This document shows, one piece after another, positions 43,989 through 52,733 of a DNA stretch of 64,000 nt. A program made the position numbers and the translations under genes. Below the pieces are notes generated by a model. It made no database searches. It was not told the origin of the DNA and saw nothing but the letters and a program-made list of their open reading frames with translations. The stretch is from Diaporthe sp. PMI_573. Lineage: Eukaryota > Ascomycota > Sordariomycetes > Diaporthales > Diaporthaceae. The stretch is taken from NCBI GenBank assembly GCA_021399435.1, contig JAJTUP010000075.1, forward strand, positions 215,669-279,668. The letters are read 5' to 3'. The stretch's first letter is position 1. Every line of letters begins with the position of its first letter.

Positions 43989-46788
43989 ACACACACACAC
44001 ACACACACACAATTTATTCCGCCCGGCGGGCTTAACCCGAAAGGGCAACTATTAACAATTTGACCATACCTGCTGTCCGTGGCACGAGGTGATGGGTGTG
44101 GGTTCGGTGGCGGAGAGTGGTGGGTGATCGGTTAAGTGTTTTAGTTGCCCGACGGTTGGTTTGCGTCAAGTCGGCCCGTGGCTATTGCGAATCGTATCGT
44201 TGCCCGAACGGCCTCTAAGTTTGGAGACCAGTCTTTGTTATCTGATGCTGATTTTCCTCCTAGATAGAAAGAAATGTTGCTTCTGTGAGTGTTTGTACAC
44301 CGGAGCATCTCCATCCGGTACGCCGTCCATTTTCTACATCGGAAGAGGAAGTGTTTTACTGTCTCTGCTGCTTGTCCACATGCGCACTGCTCTGACGGGG
44401 CTACCCCGATTCGGTGGAGGTAAGCGTTGAGTCTTGCCATGCCTGTTCTGAGTTGAGCAAGCACAGTGGCTTCCTTCCATGTTAGACGGTCATAGAGTTG
44501 CGTTGTGTGTTTGCCTGGCAGTGCTGTGTCGACTCTCTTAGAGTGATTTCCAACCTTTTCTGGAAGGTGCTTGCTGGCGCCTGTCTTGGAACGAGCTACG
44601 TTGAGAGTAGTCGACCGCATCCTGGGCGTTTCTGCTTCTGGAGTGGCACCGGGATGAGTAGCCTCTCTGGCATTTTCCTTGGCAATTTTTAGGAGCTTGT
44701 CTCCTTCGCTCGCAGGGAGCCATCGTATTGTCACTATGTTTCCGCGTTTGCGCATTTCCCCGACAGCCTCATAGATGTGGCGGGTATGCTGTTGGCCAGA
44801 CTGCTGTCAAGGTTGCCGAAGGGTAAGAACGGCCGCTTTATTGTTTGTTGATAGCACGATACTGCTAGATCTGAGCATTGGTAGCGTGCTCAAAGCGCGT
44901 TCCGTTGCTGCCAGCTCTCCGGAGTATGGGTTCTGTTCCGATCTTGCGCCAAGCGTAGAGGGAAAGGTCCCAAGCCTTGGGCTACCATAGACAGACGCGG
45001 GCAGCGAGACAGCTCCCCCAATTCCCACCACGCCGTTTCGTGCTGAGCTGCTTACGGCGATGCGCACATCGTGGTTATCCGCTGACTGCGTTGCTGTTAA
45101 GTCCTCAGTAATGGCCTGTATGCATTCCTCCCATGGCGATAGCGTGAACAGGTTGATGATTTCTAACTTCTCCATTGCTATGCCTTTTAGTACGTCTGCT
45201 ACCTGGTACAGCGGCGAGCGGTGTTGTTTTCTGAACTTCCGCATTTGAGACGTGTTTCTGCGTAGCGGATTGGTATCTGGCAAGGTGTGAATGTCGGTCC
45301 ACAGCTTGGTGGCCCGTCTCCAGAACCGGTCTCATGCGCTGGCGATGTAAGCCTCCGCTTCTGCTACACTCGTTGCCACTGTGAGGAAGGTCCCCACGAT
45401 TGCTTGCGCCGCCATTCTCTGGACCCTGTTAATAGGTCCCACGAGTTTGTCCTTGTATGCGTGCATCTATACACTGGAGGCATAGTCCACTACCGGGGCG
45501 ACTGTGCATGTAAACAGCTGCCGCGCCGTGGATGGGGACAGGCCTCGGAGTCTCCGCAATTCCATTGCTGCCTCCAAGCCCTTGGATGCAGCCCTCAAAA
45601 TGTGTTGTTTAAACTTCAGCTTCACATCCATAACCACTCCAAGGATTTTGACATGGTCCTGAGGTTTGACAGTCTGTCCCTTGACGATGAAAGGTAGCGC
45701 GTCCGTCTTGTGTAAATTGCGAGTGAAGTGTATGATTGCTGTCTTATCAGCCTCAAATGTTGCACCACTCCTTCTCTCCCAATCCAAGGCGTTCTTGATA
45801 ATGGCGTCGATGCCTTCCCGGTTGCTCCGTGCCGTGGGTCCCGTGACCCACGCGTTGAAGTCATCAATAAAGGCTATCGCACCCCCATAACTATCGATTC
45901 GTCGTTGCACTAGGTCTGCGTTGAAGAAGAGGAATAGAATCGGAGACAGGGGAGAGCCCTGTGGTAGACCAGCCTGCGGTAAGCTCTGAACCTTAGAGGA
46001 CTGCCCGTTAACTTGGATCGTTGCTGTACGCTCCGAGCAGAACGCCCCTATCCATCGGAGCAGTCCCTCTGGGATGCCTCGCGCCCTCATCCGCTGAAGA
46101 AGTCTTTCCTTGCAGACTCCGTTGTAGGCCCCTTTGACATCAAAACTGATCAGGCTGACTATCTTTCGACCTCGCCAGGCAGTATAGATCTGTTCTTGGA
46201 GCAGCACGAGCGCTTGTTCCGCAGACCGCTGTCTACGGGCCCCGAAGTGGTTAGTCGGGAGGAGCCCATACGTCTCGACCGCGTGAGAGATCCTTTCCGC
46301 GACTACCGATTCTAGCACTTTGCCGAGCGTTGCTAGAAGCGAGATTGGTCTCCAGGCTTTAGCCACTGTATAATCCTCTTTGCCAGGCTTCTTCAGTGGT
46401 ATGATCTTGGCGTGTCGCCACTGGACGGTCAGCGTCTCCTCTGCTAGAGATGCTCGAAATAATGCGAGGACATGGTGTTTGACCACTGGCCACGTCTCTT
46501 TCCAGACTACCGCAGGCAGGCCGTCCTCGCCGGGCGCCTTCCAGGATTTTGCGGCGAACAGTTGTCGTTCCACCTCTTCCATGGTGATAGGAGGCAGCGC
46601 TAGGGGGGCTCTTTGCGGCCTGGGGCCTTCCTCTTCAATCCTCTCTGGCAAGGGAGGGAAGAAGTTGGTTAGAAGTTCTTCTGCCTGTTCCTTGTTGTCG
46701 GCGGTGACTGTTCCGTCCGCTTTGACGAGCTGTGGTACTTTTCCAAATGCTGTATCGTCGCCGGACTTCAGGTACTTGTGTCCACATT
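43989..46788 (-). mobile_element. 5'-truncated non-LTR retrotransposon (LINE) with RT and RNase H
   Basis: The element reads from 46788 leftward. The reverse transcriptase (46651-45467) has [71 protein letters not shown] and the catalytic box AFIDDF (FIDD in place of YADD, as usual in fungal LINEs). A probable RNase H domain follows (45283-44807) and a C-terminal zinc-knuckle-like CACGQAAETVKHFLFRC (44755-44141). The 3' end is CCGCCGGGCGG...AATAAATT followed by a (GT)n run at 44011-43989. Endonuclease and ORF1 are missing, the usual 5' truncation. TAG at 45469-45467 and stops near 45333 and 44807 inactivate it. Confidence 0.85.
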
Positions 46789-47235
46789 AGACGAAATAGA
46801 AGGCTTGAGCATATGTATGGTATGAGACTCCAGGAAGCCGGTCTGCCATAGCCATGGCAGGTGCTCGTCCAGGCCAGGCCAGGTGTCGGCCCCTACCGGC
46901 AACGCTACTCATCGCCATGTGCCAGCCAGCAGCCAGGATTCTGGCTCTAGGCCTGTTTAAATCCACCCTCGTCTTCTTATTTTGTTTAATTAGACGGGGC
47001 CTACGAATCATTTCCGAGATTCTGCCCTCTATATCCTTATATTTAATACAACCCTCTAGACTAAAAATAGATTCCTACCTTTTCCCTATTCTATTAACAC
47101 TACCATAACTATTAATAGTAAATATATAATTAAGTAATATTTAAATGGATCTTTTCCCTTAAATAACTATTTTCTTTTCTTTTCTTTCTTTCTCTCTTTT
47201 ATTCTAACAGCCCCTCCTAGCAAGCAACAATCATT
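46789..47235. other. flank of the LINE, AT-rich 47000-47215
   Basis: The first part is GC-rich with CCAGGCC words. From 47020 to 47215 the sequence is strongly AT-rich and pyrimidine-rich, and a TTTCTTTTCTTTCTTTC tract leads up to the ATG at 47236. It could be promoter or RIP-affected DNA. Confidence 0.35.
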
Positions 47236-47796
47236 ATGTGCAAAATACCACAAGAAATATTAGACCAAATTACGGGTCATTCATCCCCTTTTGATATTTT
47301 AAAACAGTACGAAGCAGGAATACCTATACATAGGTTTACTCTTAAACATGCCCGTATATGGGCTAAAATCTTTTACAAATTAGACTGGCTTAATACAGCA
47401 ATAACCGTGGGCGGGCACCCAGTCCTTAATATATTATACAGCTCAAGTTTAGATGGTTTATCTATGAGAATCCTAATAGCAACAACATTAAGGGACTGGA
47501 TTGCTTGCTCGTGCCGCAAATGGTCGAACGGACTCGACATACATACTTGTTCGCCGCGGGTCCGCTCTCAGACGACTGCACATCGGATTCCAGAAGCACA
47601 CGCAAGGCGCTGGCCTACCACAACGACCAACAAGAAACAAAAAGAACTCGATCTCCTTGGTCGCCAGCTTCTGCGTATCGACAAGGCGGCTTCCGGGTCC
47701 GTCGAAAAGCTAAGCACAGCTATAGAGCAATTAAAAACTGATGTCAGCTACTTCGCAAACAAATCCGAGACGGCATTGCTATGTCCATTGGAATGA
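47236..47796 (+). CDS. hypothetical protein, 186 residues, possibly truncated or chimeric
   Basis: The ATG at 47236 follows a CT-rich tract, as common in fungal promoters. The N-terminal half (KIPQEILDQITGHSSPFDIL, then FTLKHARIWAKIFYKLDWLN) opens with an F-box-like P.EILD.I segment. The second half, after about 47497, is different in composition (Thr/Lys-rich, then a coiled-coil end SVEKLSTAIEQLKTDVSYF), and another frame over the same bases is also open, so two sequences may have been joined here. No function is assigned. Confidence 0.35.
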   Translation: MCKIPQEILDQITGHSSPFDILKQYEAGIPIHRFTLKHARIWAKIFYKLDWLNTAITVGGHPVLNILYSSSLDGLSMRILIATTLRDWIACSCRKWSNGLDIHTCSPRVRSQTTAHRIPEAHARRWPTTTTNKKQKELDLLGRQLLRIDKAASGSVEKLSTAIEQLKTDVSYFANKSETALLCPLE

Positions 47797-49001
47797 TCAG
47801 AAAAGAAAGGGTCTTGCTAGCTGAATAAGGTAACCGATTCATCCACCGACATTCTTTGTGGATCTTGGGTGTATTACACGGTGCTGCCGAGATCCCAGTC
47901 CTGTGCGATAGCAGCATGTATCCACTATTAATGCCACTGGATTTGACGTACTTTATGCTGCAGCCTGTGTGTAATGGTAGAGGCAGAAATAAAACGCTTT
48001 ACTACCCACCTCATGGGGCAAGAGTTGAGCACTAAAGGGTGTGCGGCGTTTGGCTTAAACGCGGCCAAGATGATAGCGTGAGATGCGGACAGAGGATGCT
48101 ATATTTGGGGATTCAATAGTGAAGTGCAGTTGAAAAGTTTGATAGTTAACGTTCGGATGCACCTCGCGAGTCGCGAGTGGATTTAAAATTGTTCATTCTT
48201 TCGGTTCCACCTCCGATTGTAGAAACCATGATTACGGTGACCAATTAGTTTGTCCTATGGCAGCAATTTCCAAATGATAAAGGTGGGATGGGACATTACT
48301 TTGATTATTGAGATGAAGACATTATACCCTACCCTTCTCCCGAGTGATAGACACCACTGGCTTGGGTGGACAAAGTGGCCGCTTTCCGTTGCATGATTAC
48401 CGCCTATGGCGATGAAATTAGACCCCTTTTCGGCAGCAGAGATAGTTGATACCGGTTAGTTAGCCACTATGAGACGCGAGCTCCATTTATCTCTCTGATG
48501 CAAACTCTGCTAGAACATGGTTAAATAGGTCTAGTCAAAAGATCGTGTAGCATAAGTGGTTTATGTAGATGTATAAACAACTGGAAATGCTAATGAGCTG
48601 GTAGCCAAATATAAATTACACGGTAGTAAGGATACTACATATCTACATCAACATTGAAGTTTTAAGTGGCTCGGGATTGATGACGGTGCTTAAGGTGAAT
48701 CCCCAGAAGATGTTGGGAGTTCCGATCGCCTCCTGCAGGACGAAGGATGGTGAGATTCCTAGTTAAAATGCAAAACACTTTCCTTTTTATTACGGATACG
48801 GCACTACCTTAGCAGCGGCGGTTGCCCGGGACATAATCCATTGCTTCTATAAACGTGCGCATAGGAGGAGATCATAACCAAGACGAAAAAACATGGAAAA
48901 AAACTTATTAAATAGGTCGAAAACCTAGCGATAGATTAATATCAACAAAACGTCATGGCAGTAAAAGCGCGCTTCGGATAATCACAACTAGGCGGTTATA
49001 G
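47797..49001. other. intergenic, no feature seen
   Basis: There is no open frame of note and no repeat shared within the window over 1.2 kb. Confidence 0.45.
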
Positions 49002-49937
49002 CTACAGACAGCTCCCAGCCTCGGCCTCGAGGCATCGGAATATCGATTCCAGCGCAACATCCAAGAGGTCATAATCCAATAGCCCTGCTTGATTCTTTTG
49101 GGCGTCGGCCAGGATATTATATTTCTTGCTGGCCCACAAGCGTCTCAGCAACTGAACCATCTCCTCCATAGCGCTTCCCGCCCACGCAGCGCTCGGTCGT
49201 TTCTTGCCAGGAAAGATAATTTCCCAGATCTCGAACCATTGTTCCCCTGAATCTAGTCCCCTCGTTGAGCTCTTATTGAGAGATTTCTTCTGCGCCTCTG
49301 TTATACCCTCGAATCCCGGATGCTCTAAATTGTCGCAGTTTTTACGCCTTACATGCTGATCCCTCATGTCAGCAGTCTTGAAGATGCTGTAGCAACGTGC
49401 GCAGTAGTAATCAGGCTGCTTGTGGCACCTATATACGTGCTGCTTGACGTCTTTGATGCGTTTCAGTTCGTATTTCGAACAGTCGTAGTGTTTGAGCGGG
49501 TTTAGTCTCTGGAAGGGACAAGCAAATGGTCTGCGTATCCTGTCGCCGATATCTTCGTCTGTCTTTGTTCTTTTATTAGCCCGAACGGCATCGATTTGGT
49601 CGATTGAGAATGCTACTGCGCCCCATCTTTTCGCGGTTCTTCTCCAAGATCCTGTCACGGGTTCCGCAATATTATTTGTACTCCCCACAAAGTTAATATT
49701 GTCTCTATCAAACTCATCTCCGAAGCTTTGTGGTGGTGTGTAATTTTGGTAGTTCTCCGATTCAGCGCTCCAACTAAACGGTGAGCGTGTTACTCTAAAC
49801 ATGAAACAAAGGCTTACTCACGTCTTTATACAAAAACTGTCATCCCAGTCCTGGCGAAGACCACCTTTCCCAACACAGGAAAGCAGTTCGTCGTACAGAC
49901 CTGTGTTAGATGGCATGAACTCAGTGTGTAAGCTCAT
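49002..49937 (-). CDS. C2H2-like zinc-binding protein of a conserved fungal family
   Basis: Exon 1 is 49937-49822 (MSLHTEFMPSNTGLYDELLS) and exon 2 is 49773-49002, across a 48-bp intron (GTGAGT...GCTCACCGTTTAG), joined in phase to give 295 residues. The core is a zinc-finger-like pair: FACPFQRLNPLKHYDCSKYE, then RIKDVKQHVYRCHKQPDYYC, then ARCYSIFKTADMRDQH. The first finger has the C..C/H..H pattern extended by a KH-x-D-C insertion, typical of a common fungal family with no known function. C-terminal EQWFEIWEIIFPG and a helical end complete it. Members often neighbour STAND and HET genes. Nucleic-acid or protein binding is inferred. The gene is unbroken. Confidence 0.68.
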
Positions 49938-50274
49938 TTTATCAGATACTTGGAAATAGTTAAGCCTCTGCTTGTCGTGGTTGCTCGTTGGCTGCGTCTG
50001 TGACCTGGGGCCTGGATATCGAAGGTAATATTCACGAGGATGACAGTGAAATGAACGGGTTATGATCTTTAGCGATGCAGGAGTGTCGTGTGTGATCTTG
50101 TGAGTCAAAGACCATTTTCCCCAGGGATGGTGGGGGAGGGGGTTGAGACCGGTATACATTGCCAGCGGATAAACAGTTATTTTTAACGTGCATCTATATA
50201 GTCTACAGTTTCGCAGACTTGTGCGTACACACTTGCGTAAACTTAGTCGTAAGGCATCTTTCGAGGCGAAGTTA

Positions 50275-50530
50275 TGTACAGTCGAAGGCGAAATGGGTTT
50301 CGCAAAATTTTCTAGTTAACGTTTTTAGTAGTGGTGGTGTGGGTCTGCGGTTTGCGTGGCTTGGCAGATCACATTTGTAGCAACGTGGTACTCGGGGGAA
50401 AATCACTAACAGGCCAGAAATAGCTTACTGCAAATGCGTCAGGGACCCAGCCTGCTTAGAATCAATATCCTTGGCCCCCGTCTTTGCTTCCCCGTCAGTT
50501 CCCCCATCGTTCTTTGTTGTCAGAATATGG
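50275..50530 (-). repeat. dispersed repeat family 2, copy C
   Basis: The copy is collinear with copies A and B: GTACAGT..AAGGCGAAATGGG, TTAACGTTTTTAGTAGTGG, GGCTTGGCAGATCACATTTG, AGGGACCCAGCC, then the CTTTGCTTCCCC block. It is the cleanest copy and lacks the nested LTR of copy A and the insertion of copy B. A reversed copy (55820-55894) lies on the far side of the NLR pair. Confidence 0.62.
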
Positions 50531-50537
50531 CCCATAT

Positions 50538-50766
50538 TGTGACAAAAGGGCGGTCCGCCGCGGACCGCCATTTTGACCGACCCCAGAATCAGGTCACGTA
50601 ATATAGGGGTGATTACGTAATCCTCGTTATAGACAAAACCAGCCCCTTGAAGCGGGGACAGTCACTAAGGCGAAGGAGGACAGCAGACAATATACACACA
50701 GTGCACAACCCGTCCAACAGTCCCATATTACACGTCCTTATCTGAAAAACAGACGAGGATCTGACA
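50538..50766 (+). mobile_element. LTR-like sequence, copy 2, with a terminal hairpin
   Basis: The sequence starts TGTGACAAAAGG and ends GATCTGACA. Near its start lies a perfect palindrome-like hairpin, GGCGGTCCGC/GCGGACCGCC (50549-50569). It shares the GACAAAACCAG, CACACAGTG and ATTACACGTC blocks with 25747-25933. TG...CA ends suggest a solo LTR, though a 5-bp duplication is not seen. Confidence 0.42.
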
Positions 50767-51600
50767 TTTGTCTTTATATTTCAGCTGACAGTAAAGTAAG
50801 ATCTGTGACCATGGCGCCACAATTGAATTCTTTGCAGTATGCACTGATCAAAACTGTTGGTTGGGCTGGGGAACGAGTAATTACTCGAAGGGGTTACCGA
50901 AAGGCTTGTAAATAGCTTCATTCGGTGGGTTCTATGTGTGTTGTCTTTTTCTTCTGGCTGACCCCCGTGGGCGGCGAAGCGCCCAAGTAGGGTGCAGCCA
51001 GAAGGCTGACTAATCTGGCTAATCTGACTAAGCTAGCTAGCCATAGCCCCAGCAACCAATCAGAGTGGTTGCCTGGGATGACTAAGCACTGGCAAAGCGG
51101 TCCGCTACGGACCGCTGCTTTTGCCACCCATCCTCCATCGCTATTTCCACAAAAACACTACATATCGCTCGACACTAGTACAGTAGACCGCCAACAAAAG
51201 CTGGAGATTCTGGGGTGCCATCGTCAAGGTCAAAGTTGGCATCGTCATCTGCGCTGGATTCCTCCTACTCCTGCGTGCTCTGCAATGCGGCCTGCGCAGT
51301 TCACTATATTTGTGTATATAGATTCCAACGGAGGACAATTGTTGGCATCCATTGCACCACATTGACCCTACAGGCGTTTGTATCTCGGTCTTAAGCGATA
51401 GTCCTTATTGCTGTGCCCGTCCTTCACACGTGAAATTACGCTAACACGGCTTTTGTGCTCCTGTAGTCTTGACAGTGCTTTTGCAACGTCAAGGAAGAGT
51501 TGAGGGTCATCCCAATTATGGATGCTAAGCTCCCTCGTTGCAATAGCTTATGAGCCACGACCTCCGAAAGTGAACCCTGAGATAGCCCCACTATTGACTC
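50767..51600. other. intergenic with a CGGTCCG hairpin at 51091-51124
   Basis: No gene is seen. GGCAAAGCGGTCCGCTA pairs with the following CGGACCGCTGCTTTTGCC to form a long hairpin (51091-51124) resembling the one in the LTR-like sequence 540 bp to the left. The segment may be another repeat end. Confidence 0.4.
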
Positions 51601-52447
51601 CTAGTTGAAGCCCGAGTTATTGTTTCCAAACGTCACCTGCGTTGATTGATTTCGTTCCTCTTCCGCCATCTTCTTCGCTTCGTCTTGCGTCTTTATTTTC
51701 AGGCCCTCCAGTATCTCCAGCACTATATGCAGCATGGCGCGTTCTTCCCCTATCGTGCGTTGCATACCGTCTTCGTCTTTGTATGCGTCTTCTATGTCGC
51801 TGGTATCTCCATGTTTAACATCTGTGGGGCTCAGCTGCTTAAACCGGGTATTCAGCATAGTGAGCTGCTGATCAGTGCTGGTGATCGAGTCGGCAATGTC
51901 TTTCTCTTTCGTAGCGATAGCGGTCTTTAACTCCTCAGTGATACGCTGGCCACGAATCGAGCTGTGCCTAGACAAACTATTAGAAGGTACTGGTGTTTAA
52001 TAAAAAGAATACTTACAATGTTGCTATGCTGACAACCAGATTGAGAGTCGTCCGGTACTTCTGTAGCTGTTCAGACATAGCTTTGATCTGGTTCTGTCGG
52101 AAGAGGCCCAAGCTGGCTCGATCCCGCCATGAGATGTTGCCCTTATTAGAGTGACAGGTCCACCGTTGCAAGTCGGTCCTGAACTCAGTGCAAGACTTTG
52201 TACAACAAGTGATGGCAATACTTGATTGCTCAACCACAGTTATGCCAAGTGCGGTCCATTGCGGCTCGCTGACTGTTTCTAGTGACTTCAGCGTCGCTTC
52301 AACAAAGCCAACATCTTGACCAAGAGTTTCCACAGTGGACGGCGCCTCCGAGATCTTTTGGATGTCGTCCAGTAGGAGTCTTGTCGCATGAAGCGCAGGG
52401 ACAACAATGCCGACTACCCCCGCTGTAATGCTGAAAGGATCGGCCAT
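51601..52447 (-). CDS. HeLo-like cell-death effector with C-terminal amyloid-type motif (truncated)
   Basis: Exon 1 is 52447-52017 and exon 2 is 51967-51601, across a 49-bp intron (GTAAGT...GTCTAG), giving 265 residues. The N-terminal half (MADPFSITAGVVGIVVPALH, then VETLGQDVGFVEATLKSLE, then a Cys-rich helix) fits the fungal HeLo-like/STAND N-terminal domain (PF17111-like), a membrane-acting cell-death domain. The second half is coiled-coil (ITEELKTAIATKEKDIADSI). The protein ends VTFGNNNSG plus two residues, then TAG. The next frame over continues at once with QLGVNSGAI and stays open about 13 residues more. The full motif equals that at the start of the adjacent NLR. One base is missing near 51606. 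It is divergent from the NLR, 286 bp apart, and likely its partner. Confidence 0.72.
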
Positions 52448-52733
52448 GCTCGATCTAGAAGGCGCCCGGATTGATTTGAGACGGATCTCGTCAAGACACT
52501 TAAACACTAGAGGCCCTGTATTTTGTCGAACAGGCAGATGCGGGGTTGTGATCTTAGGTTGTTAGCAATGCCGCCATTACCCGGCTTACGTCACGTGCTT
52601 GTACTTCACAGCAGGCCTCCAAGGTAGTTTGCGTCATGTCAACACATCCGGTATGTGTATGAGCCTCTTACTGTTGATCCAAGAAATCCATCCCATTCTA
52701 TTATCTCCATATGCTTAATTGCAAATTATCTAC
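52448..52733. promoter_or_regulatory. shared divergent promoter of effector and NLR
   Basis: The 286 bp lies between the two start codons. It contains CACGTG-related TCACGTGC near 52592 and CT-rich and AT-rich patches toward the NLR start. Co-regulation of receptor and effector is expected from this layout. No TATA box is obvious. Confidence 0.4.

Noticed and set aside
45287..46790. Plus-strand frames of up to 136 codons across the LINE
   Set aside because: They are antisense to a clear reverse transcriptase with an FIDD box.
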